Source: Cryptomeria japonica (Eukaryota > Streptophyta > Pinopsida > Cupressales > Cupressaceae). From it: a DNA stretch of 64,000 nucleotides. Below, one piece after another: positions 1 to 11,802 of this stretch. The position numbers and the translations under genes were made by a program. Location of the stretch: the NCBI RefSeq assembly GCF_030272615.1, contig NC_081405.1, positions 22,112,047 through 22,176,046 on the forward strand. The letters run 5' to 3'. Under the pieces are notes generated by a model that searched no databases, was not told the DNA's origin, and was given only the letters and a program-made list of their open reading frames with translations. Within the stretch, counting starts at the first letter, position 1. The number at the start of each line of letters is the position of its first letter.

Positions 1-271
1 ATTTTGAATTGTGGTTTTGAAGGAGAGTATGCATACATTTGTTCTATCAAATTCTAGAGTTTGAAGAGAATTGACCTTTTTCAAATAGAGAGTTTAAAGT
101 GACAAAGTGATCATTGTGCGTGTGGGTCAATTAGGTTGTTGTTTTGGTTTGATGTGCCAGAGCTTTGTAACATGTGCTCACTAGAGATACCATGTGGATG
201 ACAATTGGGACTAGATAAGGCTACATTGGGCTATCCATAACATGTTATTTCTTCTAGAGTAACGTGTGATA
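1..271. other. Flanking DNA left of the first element, unassigned
   Basis: No convincing reading frame or RNA gene is visible. This is the sequence into which the minus-strand element at 272-8714 inserted. Its last five bases (267-271, TGATA) are repeated at 8715-8719. It may be the upstream part of the Tat-type LTR that continues at 8720, but I could not find an LTR start. Confidence 0.5.
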
Positions 272-1421
272 TGTTAGGCTCAATATGGAAAGCTAATGTA
301 CTCAGAGGGGAGGGGTGACTCCAAAACCTTTCTTCAATAATAACCTTACTGTTATGCATAAACATAATAGTGTAGTAACATAAAATAAAGTTAAAACAAA
401 TAGATAACAATCATACATGATTCACTCCATAACACATATATTTTGGTTATGCAGAAACTCTTGGTTAGAGAGAAAAACTGCGGTGGGGATGGCACCCACA
501 ACTTCACTACTGCAATAATAAAGATTGCTCGATTAGAGCTACATTTAGCTATTTCTAATAGCTTACCCTATTAGGAGTAACAACATCTGTTAGATCTACC
601 TTGCTAAAGGATTTTACAACATTAATTTGAATGTTGCACCTGGTTAGATGGTTTACAATTTATAGACTTGGTTAGAGTCTTTTACCTTGTTAAAGGTTTC
701 TCTTTCAACTTCACAATATTACAATAAAATCATTACAAATATCTGCAACTTTACATCTGAAATGTTATAGCAGATTCTATGTGCTCAGAATAAGATTACC
801 TTGCTTATAGCATACCTCGGTAACCCATATTGTAACTCGGTAAACCCTTTTGTTTACTCTGTTCTTCGACTGTTCTCTGATAACCTTCTCGATGACCTCT
901 CTGTGTCTCTGTAATAGTCTTCCTTCATACATACATTCTTTTTACTCTCTTCCCATGCTGCATAAATAGATCTCTTAAAGCGGTGATCTAATTCATTGCT
1001 TCGATCTTACAAACAAGATTCCTCGAATGAATAACTAAACAAAATATTTCATTGGTTAGATTGACCTTGCAATCATACACAATCTTCTAGTGCAATTTCC
1101 AATGTAATAATGGTTAGATGTGCCTTGATCTTGTAACACATTTTCATGTGCATGTCTAGGTTCAATGTATCTGGTAACACATTTCACTCAGTGAATATCA
1201 ACTCGGTGTGTTAACTTTACTGCTCGGTAGCCATAAAAAGATACTTGGTAAACAGCTCGGTGAATACTGCGTTTTGTGATTGCTTTCTTCTGTAACTGAC
1301 TAGATTATTCATACCGACTTCTCTGTGTGTACCGACTGCATGATTCGGTAATGCTAACCGACTAGAATATATAGTATGACTTTGAATATAAAAACTAATG
1401 GCAATTTGATAAGTAGTAACA
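272..1421 (-). repeat. 3' LTR of the non-autonomous element
   Basis: This 1,150-bp repeat matches 7592-8714 nearly throughout. It starts (minus strand) TGTTACTACTT at 1421 and ends CCTAACA at 272. It is 27 bp longer than the 5' LTR, chiefly because of a segment near 1120-1150 that is absent from the other copy. Confidence 0.92.
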
Positions 1422-1423
1422 AT

Positions 1424-1433
1424 CTCCCCTTTT
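1424..1433 (-). other. Polypurine tract of the non-autonomous element
   Basis: On the minus strand AAAAGGGGAG lies two bases before the 3' LTR start. This is the expected primer site for plus-strand DNA synthesis and confirms the minus orientation. Confidence 0.85.
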
Positions 1434-1786
1434 GACATTAGTTGAGATGTTTGACAAAAACTACTTTCAAAGTCATAACTCAAAAATCTATATACTTTAC
1501 AAAATTACTACACTTGACAATATATACAATAGTCAATGAAATAGTATATGCAGATATACTCCCCTTATCATTATTCTGTACATAACTCTGAATTTTGCAT
1601 GCTCGGTTCTATTTTGTTCTTGTGTGCTCTGCTTGCTCTGTATATTCTGCTCGACATACACCCCTTGTATACAATACTCAAAACTGTGCCACTCTCCAAA
1701 TATAGTATTACTCCCCCTTTGTCTGGTATTACTCCCCCTATGTAGTATTATAATATTACTCCCCCTTTTTGACAAACATCAAAAAC

Positions 1787-4700
1787 TTAATTTCCATCTG
1801 GGGGTGGTAACTGATCAAAAATAGATTTATACTTGTTTCGAGCATCGGTGAGGGCAACTGAGAGTGAATCCTTTACACTTTCCATTAATGAATTTTGTGC
1901 TTGAATATAAGCTAATAGTGATATTAAGCCATCAAGAGTGCTTCCCTCTTGTGTAGTTGATAGGCATGTAGCTCTATTGATTTTTTCCTGTACTGATGAG
2001 AGATGAGGAAGGAATAATGTTTGAAGGGTCATTATATCCATCCTGATTTTATGCTCTTCATTCCTAAGTTCTAACTATTGAGCCATGAGCTGTTGAAGCT
2101 TGGTATAAAAATTCTGAACTGAATTAGGCTCGATGGTCAACTTAGTTGAGAGATCAGTGATCTCTTTCTCAATTGCATCAGTTTTATTCTTGATATCTTT
2201 AATGAATAAGGAAAATGTACAAAGTTTCTAAAATAAATAAAGAATATGCTTGAGTTGAGGGGACAACTCAGCAATGAATTTGACAAGCTTTACTTTTCCT
2301 ATAGCTAGAGCTTTTTGTACCTCTTCAATCATTTTTGTTGTAAGCTCTTTATCTTTTAGCTTGCTTAAGTACTCAGATGCATCAACTCCAAATGTTTCTA
2401 TTTGAGTAAGGAGTTCATCCAGTTGAATGTGGATGGCTGCATCGGTTGACACTATTGCTGAAGGTAGCATTTCTATTAGTAGTGTCTTGACCTTCTGAAG
2501 TACTTTATTCTTCTTTTGAATAGCCAATTGTTTTTCCTGTTCGGCCCTTTGCTTTGCATAATTCACCGAAATCGGTAAGTGCTTGCCCTTTTAATTTTGA
2601 GATATCGACATTGGGCAACACTATCGATTTAGTCAAATCAATTTTGAAACTATGCTTTCTCACCTTCTTCTCTTTTCCTTTGGTCGGTTGCACTAAGACA
2701 AGTGCTTGTGAGGCTTTCTGACCCTCGATAGGTTGCTCGGTAGATGCAACACTTTGGTCAATTCTTGTAGCCGTTGTAGTGTCCTTGGGTGTCTCGATGC
2801 TAGGGGTCTCAGCTGTAACATTTGTAGTACTTGACGGTGCTTGAGACGTCTGATCTTTGGTTGTATCCTCTGCTGCTTCAGACTTGTGACCTTTGGTGCC
2901 TTGATCTGTGTCCTTAGGAGCTTCGGTTGAGACAGGTGGCTTCACTGGTGGATAAGGCTGAACTTGTTCTAAAACAAATTCACTAGATACAAGTTTTGCA
3001 TAGGTAGTGCCTTCAATCATTTCCTGCTCCAGTGCTTCTTCATCCATAACATCTTCATCAATTTGAATAGTGTCAGCCGGGTCTGGACCTTGCTCAATGA
3101 CATTAGGATCTTGCTCAGTGACATCAACAATTTCAACTTGAGTTTGTTCACTGACATCCTTTAGTTTGAAGATTTCCTGCCACTTGGCTTTTGTCTCATT
3201 TTCCGCATGAATGTATAGCCCATTCATCAATTTTAAGGCTCTCTGTTTGACAAGAAATTTAGAATTGTGTGTGGTCAAATGCTCCTTGATTTCTGCTACA
3301 GACATATCAGGGAATAGATGGACTAGACTTCTTTCTCTTATTTGTTTCTCTGAGTCCATTCCATATTTCCATCTGTTATCAATATGTAAGTATAATTCAC
3401 TCAGAAGTGACTTTACTAGTTCTAATGGAGCTAGCCGAAACTTTAGAAGTGTGCAGATGACAACTTCTTCAATTTGTCGCTTCTCATCATTATTCCTAGT
3501 CTCATACTTAACATATCTAAATCCTACAAATCCACCATATTCTTTAAGATTGGCACAAAATTTTTCAACACTATGAATATTTACCTTTTTGCTTTTTACA
3601 ATCTAAAATTTGTTCGCATCATCAGATTCTGTATCACTAGACTCTTTTGCCAAATGAGTCTCTGAGTAGATTTCTTATAGGTCTTGGTTACCTTCGGTAC
3701 AATAACACTCTTTTGTTTCTTACTCGGTGATGCAGTTGATGCTCTAGTGTTGGGTCTCTTTGTTGGTGGTGTCAGTAGGGCCTTTGAAATGTCCTGTTTC
3801 TTTCTTTTCAAAACTTTACCCCTAGGCAACTCGGTACTTAATGTTATTTCTACCTCTTGAGCATCTGATTCCTCTTCGGTAATGGCAAGATTGCCTTTGA
3901 TAGGTGTAGAGGAGGATTCTTCTCTGAATTTCTCAAATAAAACCTTTATCATTTTTGTAGCTTTTCTTGTAGCCTTAGGTACTACAATGCTCATTTTTAC
4001 TTTTTCCTTCACCTCTTCATATGTTCCATATCTTAGTTTAGTAGCATGCCTTGGCAACGATTGATAGGCATCAATTTGTTGTTGTGTTATATCATAGTCA
4101 ATCTCATAACCCATTGGTGGCAAAGATTGAGTCCTCGGTTCAATAGCATTCATATAACAATAATCAGTGTCTACCTCAAAACATATATCATCCTTATATT
4201 TTTCTACCAGCTGTGGTGGAATCCAGTACCTGTTGTGCATCTTCTCTTGAAATTTGCTAAAATAGTCATCCAAGATATCATTAAAGTTATCTCCCAGTTT
4301 CTTGATAAAATCATTGATTTGATGGGTGATAGGTCGGTGTAGCTCCCAAACTACTTTACCGACTGAGGGAAAGAACTTCTCAAAGTAGAAAAACATGCAT
4401 ACAAGAAGTGAACCAAACTTCAGTGTATTTGTCGAGTTGTTCTTCTTCAGCTTCCTTATTGTGTTCAGGTTCTCAAACAAGTTCTTCAGTAGCACTTCAC
4501 ATAAATCTACTTGCATTCCCTTCTTCACTATTTTGTAGGCCAAGTCAACTGTGGCACATGGTACACTGTTTTCCCTTGCAAATTGGAAGAAATAGTAACC
4601 AATTACTCTAATTGCAAACTTGAGTTCTACATCAGTGACATTGTTCAATTTCAATCCTCGGTAATCAGATTCTACTCTAGTTAGACTGATTAGCTCCTTC

Positions 4701-5155
4701 TATGATATCATTTTCTGTGCTCGTGCATGATCATAGATAGGATACCCGGTGATCACATGAATGATTTCCTTGGTGATTTTGAATGGTTGCTCCTCTAGCC
4801 ACATAAAATCATCATGTACTCTGCTCAAGACAAACTTAACCCACTGGGGTTTGAACACATGGGGATAGGCTAGGGCTTCAGTTAATCCCTTGATTTTGAT
4901 ATGCTCGAATTTGCTATCCATTTTGCCATTAGTACAGAGTTCATCATATCTATCACTAATCTCAACATGACTGAGTTCCTCAACACGGCATTTGGTGAAG
5001 AATCTAACATCTTCAACTAACAAGACTCGATCCGGGATGAGTGAAAATGCAGTTTTGTCATCCGGTTCAGAGGCGACTTTGAGAGTCAAAGAATATTTCA
5101 GCGAGGGCTTCTCCACATTTTTGACAACTATGGGATATTGGATCTTGGGCGCCAT
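1787..5155 (-). pseudogene. ORF2 of the non-autonomous element, ~1,120 codons, unknown function
   Basis: I do not recognise this protein. A start codon at 5155 (MAPKIQYPIV) opens a frame that stays readable to 1787. It is broken by an in-frame TAG near 4702, a frameshift near 3660 with a TAG just after it, a frameshift near 2565, and two stops near 2230 and 2080. The first ~350 residues look globular, with Trp- and aromatic-rich segments such as WLEEQPFKITKEIIHVITG, a pattern that resembles retroelement-borne plant ORFs (inference). Next comes a Lys-, Ser- and Thr-rich linker, then a second folded stretch near 3600-3200. An acidic and Thr/Pro-rich region follows (about 3200-2700), and the last ~280 residues are charged and predicted helical. 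There is no signal peptide, RT, integrase or protease motif. The position between gag and the PPT is where pol would lie, so it replaces pol. The alternative is a captured host gene. Confidence 0.72.
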
Positions 5156-5693
5156 TGTAGGTTTCAGGTAAAATTTAGCAAACTATCCTTAGGGTTTACA
5201 AATGATTGATGCTTCACACTTGGTAGATAATAGCAATTTGACTAGATCGGAAACCATCTTAATAGTGTGAATAGATTTGATGTAAATACCTTGAAATTTT
5301 CTCTGAATGAATTTTGGTCGCCTTGATTCGCTCTGCTCTGCTCTCTTGAAAACTTGGTGAATGAAAATGACCACGAAAATACCTTTAAGTACTCAAAAAT
5401 ACCTTATCAAGCTCCGTGCAAGTTAGGTCAAAACATTAAATGCACTCAGTTCACCTTTTACTGATTTACTCCTTTTTTTATTTTTAACCGAGTAACCAAA
5501 TTTCCTTCATTAATAGACTTGATAGGCTTCTTGTATACACTGACTTGATAGGTTTCCTGTAAAGTACTTTTGATAGAATTTCAAACTAACTAATTGCATC
5601 TTAACTATGCATATTTTAAATTTTGTACATAATAGAATAGGAACTGTTATGATTTAACCTTTAGGGAATGTAGTCCCTTCATACCTTTTCTGA
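5156..5693 (-). other. Spacer between ORF1 and ORF2
   Basis: About 540 bp of AT-rich sequence without a sustained frame on the element strand. It probably serves as the leader of ORF2. I see no clear promoter or splice signal here. Confidence 0.5.
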
Positions 5694-7529
5694 CTAATTT
5701 GGAATAGGTGCACCTAACTCGGTAGGTAAGGTGCTTTCTTCATCTAACATGATTTCCTTCTTTTTCCAAATCATCTTGAATTTTTCTATTATCTCTTCAG
5801 TGTTTCTTCTAGGTTGATCTTTGCAATCTCCAACTAAATGTCCAACTTTGTGACAATGAAAACATGCCATACCAGGATTTCTCCGTGATATTTGGTTGTT
5901 CATTCCAAACCTTATAAAATAGTTAGCACTAATATGTCAATATCTTCCACAAAATTCACACCATATCCTTGTATTGTAATCCCATGGTACTACTGCATAT
6001 TGTCGGTAAGGATCTATGTGAGTTCAGTAACCTCTAGTGTTTGCTCGGTGTGGATACCGCATGTAGTTCTTGTTGGTGTAAATAATTATTCATCATGGAT
6101 ATTATTACACTTACTTAAGTTTACTTAGGATAATGCATTTCATAGTAGTTTGGATATGAGACACTTGGGTGTTTGTGCCACATTGGTATAGTGTGTGTAG
6201 GAGAAATTCCACCTTTTATGGTGTTGATCTTGTTGTTTCACTCCACTCTTGTTGTTACACTCCACATTCAGTGGGTGATCCACCTCATGTGGACTATTAT
6301 ATTATTTCTCCTACCTACCCACACCTATTTCCTACCTACCCTTGTTTCTTATTGAGCCACATGTCATGTTTGTGTGCTCACATATCCCTAGCCTTGCCTA
6401 TATAAGCAAGCTCATCTACATTGTATGTAACAACTATTGAATTGATTATTGATCATTTTCTATTGATGAGAATACAGTTTATTCTTGTCCCATATTATGT
6501 CTCTATTTTGTACATTTCATTGAGCTTTTGATCTTGGCAAAATCTCACAGTCCTTTTACTTAGATCAGCACTTCTCGGTATTATGTCCATATCTATTGCA
6601 GTTCCCACAAAACCCTTTGAATTTTGCCTTTTGATAGTTGTTAACAGACTTTGTCCTACATTGATTAGATGTATGACCATATTTATTGCAATTGTAACAA
6701 TATCCATTGGACTTAGTGATATTCAATTGCTTACCTTTTCTAATCTGGCATATGTTGGTAGTATGACCTTGATTTCCACAGTAGTAGCAAATAGGCTTCT
6801 TCCTTTTGATGTTATTCTTGTTTCCAGCTTGCTATGATGATTCTCCTCTCTCGGTAGTATGAATTCCTTTCTCGGTTGATTCTTTTCCTTTGTAACTGAG
6901 TCCTGCATCTTTGTTGGGTCTTCTTGTATTCAGGTGCTCATCCAACATCTTTGATGCTTCATAACTCTTCTTCAATGTTTCTTTGGATTTCTTCTCTTTT
7001 CAAGTTCACTAGTCAACCTTGATACTTCAAGTTTCAATGTTTGATTTTCATCATTCTTTAGAATTGCTTCATGATGTGCATAACCTAATTGATCTATCAT
7101 ATTTTGTTGAATATCAGTTAGCCTTATGATTTCATCATTCTTATCAGATACTAAGACTTCAAGTTGTTGTTTCTCTCTTTGTAGATCTCTTGCTTTATCC
7201 TCAGCTATCCTTAATGCATCTAGATTTTTAGTCAGCTGTGTACTGAAATGTTCATGTTCTCTTTTCATTGCTTTTAGCTGATCAGCCAATGCTTTGTTCT
7301 TTTCTTTCAACATTCCAATCATTTCTTCAGTTTCTTTAGATATACTGTTCTCAGATGATGTCTCTATTTGTTCCACTAACTCTTGAGAATCCTGCAAGTC
7401 ATCAGATAATCTTCTTCTTACTTTCAGAGATTTTTGCATTTGTCTTTGCATGTCTGCAATCACTTGATTTGCATGATCCAGCTCTTCTTGTAGATATATA
7501 ATCCTCCAAGATTGTTTATAGCCTTCCAT
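5694..7529 (-). pseudogene. ORF1: coiled-coil protein with five CCHC zinc knuckles (gag-like)
   Basis: Translation would start at the ATG at 7529 (MEGYKQSW), about 50 bp after the PBS. Some 185 residues follow that are rich in Glu, Lys, Gln and Leu heptads, a long coiled coil. A frameshift near 6975 leads to a linker of the EASKMLDEHLN type, as found in plant Copia gag proteins. Five knuckles of CX2CX4HX4C spacing follow at 6789-6748, 6699-6658, 6609-6568, 5960-5919 and 5864-5823. Knuckles 1-3 are exactly 90 nt apart. Knuckle 4 has lost its glycine to a stop and its last Cys to Tyr. A short basic tail ends at 5694. Zinc knuckles of this form bind RNA in retroelement capsids. The usual Copia gag (UBN2) domain is not visible. 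A solo LTR at 6071-6549 interrupts the frame between knuckles 3 and 4. Confidence 0.82.
6071..6549 (+). repeat. Solo LTR of a small Copia-type element inside ORF1
   Basis: The segment begins TGTTGGTGTAAATAA and ends AAATCTCACA. It is flanked by GTTCT (6066-6070) and GTCCT (6550-6554), a 5-bp duplication with one mismatch. Removing the LTR and one TSD copy puts the flanking minus-strand codons back in one frame. A TATA-like CTATATAAGC lies near 6399. No internal region is present, so two LTRs probably recombined and left one. Confidence 0.82.
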
Positions 7530-7577
7530 TGATAAGATCTTTCTCTTCAGGTAGTTAAACCCTTTTCCAAGATTCAA

Positions 7578-7589
7578 GCTCTGATACCA
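7578..7589 (-). other. Primer-binding site, initiator Met tRNA type
   Basis: The minus strand reads TGGTATCAGAGC, two bases inside the 5' LTR end. This is the standard plant PBS complementary to the 3' end of initiator Met tRNA. Confidence 0.9.
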
Positions 7590-7591
7590 AT

Positions 7592-8714
7592 TGTTAGGCC
7601 CAATACGTAAAGCTAATGTACTGAGAGGGGAGGGGTGAATCAGTACTCCAAAACCTTTCTTCAATAATAACCTTACTGTTATGCATAAACAAAATAGTGT
7701 AGTAACATAAAATAAAGTTAAAACAAATAGATAACAATCATACATGATTCACTCCATAACACACATATTTATGCAGAAACTCTTCGTTAGAGAGAAAAAC
7801 TGCAGTGGGGATGGCACCCACAACTTCACTACTGCAATAATAAAGATTTCTTGGTTAGAGCTACATTTAGCTATTTCTGATAGCTTACCCTATTAGGAGT
7901 AACAAGATCTGTTAGATCTACCTTGCTAAAGGATTTTACAACATTTAATCTAAATGTTGCACCTAGTTAGAGGCTTTACAATTTATAGACTTGATTAGAG
8001 TCTTTTACCCTATTAAAGGTTTCTCTTACAACTTCACAATATTACAATAAAATCATTACAAATATCTGCAACTTTACATCTGAAATGTTATAGCAGATTA
8101 TATGTGCTTAGAATAGATTACCTTGCTTATAGAATACCTTGGTAGCCCATATAGTAACTCGGTAAACCCTTCTGTTTACTCTATTCTTCGACTATTCTCT
8201 GAAAACCTTCTCGGTGACCTCTCTATGTCTCTGTAACAGTCTTCCTTCATACATACATTCTTTTTACTCTCTTCCCATGTTGTATAAATAGATCTCTTAA
8301 AGAGGTGATATAATTCATTGCTTCGATCTTACAAACAAGATTCCTCGAATGAATAACTAAATAAAATATTTCATTGGTTAGATTGACCTTGCAATCATAC
8401 ACAATCTTCTAGTGCAATTTCCAATGTAATAACGGTTAGATGTGCATGTCTAGGTTCAATGTATTTGGTAACACATTTCACTCGGTGAATATCAACTTGG
8501 TGTGTTAACTTTACTGCTCGGTAGCCATAAAAAGATACTCGGTAAACAACTCGGTGAATACTGCGTTCTGTGACTGCTTTCTTCTGTAACTGACTAGACT
8601 GTTCATACCGACTTCTCTGTGTGTACCCACTGCATGATTCGGTAATGCTAACCGACTAGAATATATAGTATGACTTTGAATATAAAAACTAATGGCAATT
8701 TGATAAGTAGTAAC
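7592..8714 (-). repeat. 5' LTR of the non-autonomous element
   Basis: 1,123-bp direct repeat of 272-1421, with TG...CA ends on the minus strand. It is followed by the PBS and preceded (at 8715-8719) by the TGATA duplication. Differences from the partner LTR are mostly single bases plus one 27-bp gap, so the insertion is not ancient relative to its neighbours. Confidence 0.92.
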
Positions 8715-8719
8715 ATGAT

Positions 8720-9725
8720 ATTCTTGAAAATGACTATACAAAAATTTGATGTCCTTATCAAAATTTTAGTCATGTTTTTTAATTAATGACGCTCTTTGTT
8801 CTTCACCTCAAGGTTTCGGGTTTTGGGTTTATGTTTTTTCGGGTGTAGTATCATAAAATTTTGATCCTTGTAATTTTCGATGACATTAGGGTCTTCACGT
8901 TGGTGAATTGAATCCCCAAGCTTGATTAGAGACCCAAGATTTGCTCAATCCCCAGAACTACACTTTTCCTGTCACCCGCACTACTTGAACCTACTTCCTG
9001 TCTTGAGATAAGGGTAGGACAAGGGCATGGCGCCCCTATCCCTACCTTATTTTTGTGTCCCTTCATTCAAAATGTGCATTGAGCTTTACAATTTCAGTGG
9101 GAAAACTTTCCCTGTGTTGGCCTATGATGAGAAATTAGTTCAATAACCCTAATCGACAAATATATATGTCGCATTCGCCCTCCCATTTGCATAGGTTGGA
9201 TAAGGTGAAAATTGGCATAAGTTCAAATACATAAGATTGCACATTCAAGAATTCAAGAGCATTCAAGCATTCCTTTCAAGGATTGAGCATTCTCAAGTCT
9301 CCTCCAAGGCTAGGTGTTACATTCAAGTCAAGGATTCAACCATTAAAGAGGAGATCCCTTTCAACATTCAATTTCACACAATCAATTCTATCTACAACCT
9401 CCCTTGAGATGAATTACATTTCAGTCTTTCATTTGCATTTACTTGCAAGTACATTCTTTCATCATTTGGTTAATTCCAAAATTGGGGTTTGACTTGAAGG
9501 AAAACCCCCAATCCCAACCCCTTTTCCTCTCTTTTCCGTGTGTAGGTTGCACATGCGCAACTATATTTGTAGATTTAGACTCCATTCACAGAGGTAGTAA
9601 AACCCTTTTTGTTTCACGGATTTTTCGGAGGACCGTGTGCACTTTCGACATGGTCTTGACAACTTTTCCTCAAATTCACAGGGCAGCTTCGTCTCGACAT
9701 ATTATAGCCAAATCCAAGTGCACAA
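8720..9725 (+). repeat. Left part of the 5' LTR of Tat-type Gypsy element D (start not resolved)
   Basis: This is non-coding sequence with the composition of the Tat-type LTR seen at 25542-27200. It has a GGCATGGCGCCCC motif near 9024, a GGGTTTGACTTGAAGG segment near 9485, and a GTGTGCACTTTCGACATGGTC motif near 9637. It continues after the small LTR element at 12150. The left end lies here or to the left of 272; I could not define it. Confidence 0.5.
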
Positions 9726-10072
9726 TGTTAGAGTTATCTTGTATTAGCTAATAATTATTTATTTAATTATTAGTCTATTAAACTCTACGCTTAAGCTAAA
9801 CTTAGGCATTTAATAAATATTATAGGTATTTAATAATTATTCTAATTATTAAATACATATTATCCCTTTAGGGTTTCTTTAGGGTTGCTATTATACTTTT
9901 ATAAGGATTGTATTGTACTTTTTCATCAATTGATTCCCTTTCTAAATGATAATTTTCTTCTTCAGAGCATTTATGCTTTTTTGCTTTATGTGCTTCCATT
10001 CTTCTCTTGTGACAGGTATTTGCATACAGGTGTTCTTGGGATCTCTGAAGTTGTATTTCCTCAACTTTTTCA
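9726..10072 (+). repeat. 5' LTR of the small element
   Basis: 347 bp, the same length as the 3' copy at 11803-12149. It begins TGTTAGAGTTATCTTG and ends CAACTTTTTCA. It is AT-rich with TTTAATAATTATT runs and a GGGTTTCTTTAGGGTT segment. Confidence 0.92.
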
Positions 10073-10084
10073 TGGTATTAGAGC
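10073..10084 (+). other. PBS of the small element
   Basis: TGGTATTAGAGC follows the LTR with no gap. It is the initiator-Met PBS with one C-to-T change, the same variant used by Gypsy element A. Confidence 0.85.
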
Positions 10085-11793
10085 CTACATCTGTTGCCGC
10101 TTGTTCCTGATTTTTCAGAAGATTTTTTGGAGGAGGGTTTCAATTTTTTTCAAAAAAATTAATTGGATATGGGGTAGCTATTTTGTTTTTGATCATTTTG
10201 GGCTCAAATGGACTTCACTGTTGAGCTCAGAACGCCCCAAAACCCCCATTTCCATATAAAATTTGTCAAATTTGGGTTCTGAAATTTTTTCTTTGGTTTT
10301 GCCTTTTTTTTTAGCATGAATTTTGAGAAATTCATCAAAAAAATTATGAAAAAAATCAGAGTAGTTTGGGCCAAAAAGACCTCATTGTTGGCTTCTGAAG
10401 GGTGTTTCCAGTCATTTTGATATATAATTTGACCTATTTCGATGACAAGTGCATACGGGCCATGATTTTTTCATTGACATGCTTTACGAGACACAAAAAT
10501 CTGTATAGCTATACCTGCAAATGCGTCAGAAAATTTTCATCAAAAAAATAAAAATAAATAATAATAATTTTTTTACCCTTTTTATGCCAAAAAAGATGGG
10601 TTTTTTTTTTTCTTTTGGCCATATCTTGGGCATACAGAGTCATTTTTTCAAAAACGAATAGGCGTCGGAAAGCTAGTTCTGAGCCAGACCTTTTCATATT
10701 GGTAATTTTTTCCAATTTTTCTGTTTGACTATATTTTTTTCTAGTCAAAGTGGGGTCTCTTTTTTGCACTCCGGGAGCCATAGAATGAGCATCCGAACTT
10801 CATTTTTCAAAAACTTTATATCGTTGGAAAGCTTGTTCTGTGCACTTTCTAGCCATATGAGTTTTATTTCCATATTCTACTCCATGCATATTTTATTCAA
10901 TTTTTTGCTTTTCAGCACTTTGGTGGATATCTTGGTTGTTTCAAGTCCTGGGATCTCTTCTCTGGGTAGGATGTCTCTATTTTGGTTCTCGTTTCTATTT
11001 CCAATATTTTTATCATTGTAACTTGTATTTATGCAAACGCACGAAGATAAAGTGTCATCATGCATTGTTTACATGAAATATTGCACCTCTTGTGTCTTAT
11101 TGTACATGCACTACTTATAAAGTGCCATGGGGGGTTGATGTTTTCCTTGTTTGCCATCTACCATTGTCCAGTGAGTGTTCCTTCCATGACATTCACCTCA
11201 TGATGTATGTCAAGTGAGTGTTCCTTCCACGACACCATGTACTTTCTTTGCACCCTTGATGTTCCTAGTTCGTCGTCATGTAGTTCTTGTTGGCTGTTCT
11301 TTTTAGTGTTCCTATCCCTCTCCCTTTTTAGCATTATGGGGAGGTTTGTCTTGTTGGTTCTAATGCTTCCTTGGTTTGATTGATCAGCTCTTCAGGCTTT
11401 GGTGTCTCATGCCATCTGTATCTTTGAGTTCAGTTGTTTGCCTTTGTTTGCTATCTGATTCGAGTAGTGTCATTTGGGGGCACTCATGCAGATTATAGCC
11501 TTCTCTACCTGGTCATTTTCTATTTTAGTGGAGGTTCTTTAGATCAGCAGTTACTCTTCGACAATGTTTGCAGCTATTTCCTGCTTCAGTGGTGTTCTTC
11601 CTTCTTTTCCATCTCTTTTTGGAGTAGAGTTTTTTTCCCACGTGGTTTTCTCTATTTCTCCATTTCATAGAGATTTGGTTGTGATTGGGTACCTCATCAG
11701 GCCTTGTTGTCGGGACCCAATTTTGCCTTCATCATGTAGTTACATTTTTTGCTTCATGCATTTAGTTTTTTAGCTACTCCCTAAGTTCATCTT
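10085..11793 (+). other. Non-coding interior of the small element
   Basis: No sustained coding frame is present. Two imperfect copies of a segment containing TTTTTCAAAAAC followed by GGAAAGCT.GTTCTG lie near 10645 and 10804. GTGAGTGTTCCTTCC occurs twice, 43 bp apart (11171 and 11214). Confidence 0.7.
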
Positions 11794-11802
11794 AAGGGGG
11801 GG
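11794..11802 (+). other. PPT of the small element
   Basis: AAGGGGGGG lies directly before the 3' LTR start at 11803. Confidence 0.85.

Larger units (their letters stand above)
272..8714 (-). mobile_element. Complete non-autonomous LTR retrotransposon with two unusual ORFs
   Basis: Two direct repeats beginning TGTTACTACTT and ending GCCTAACA on the minus strand bound an 8.4-kb unit. The 5-bp duplication TGATA lies at 267-271 and 8715-8719. An initiator-Met-type PBS abuts the 5' LTR and a PPT abuts the 3' LTR. Read 5' to 3' on the minus strand the order is: 5' LTR, PBS, coiled-coil/zinc-knuckle ORF1, spacer, ORF2 of about 1,120 codons, PPT, 3' LTR. I found no DSG protease motif, no YVDD or YLDD box, no RNase H motif and no HHCC/DDE integrase on either strand. 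The element must therefore have moved using enzymes from another retrotransposon. The PBS and the gag-like ORF1 suggest a Copia partner, which is an inference. Confidence 0.9.

Noticed and set aside
1217..1483. Frames of 76-88 residues in the LTRs of the first element (also at 8511-8741)
   Set aside because: They lie inside the LTR and run through its end. The two copies differ, and there is no homology or codon bias suggesting a protein.
1787..5155. ORF2 as an envelope-like gene, suggested by its position before the 3' LTR
   Set aside because: There is no signal peptide, furin-type site or membrane anchor near the C-terminus. The end is charged and helical.
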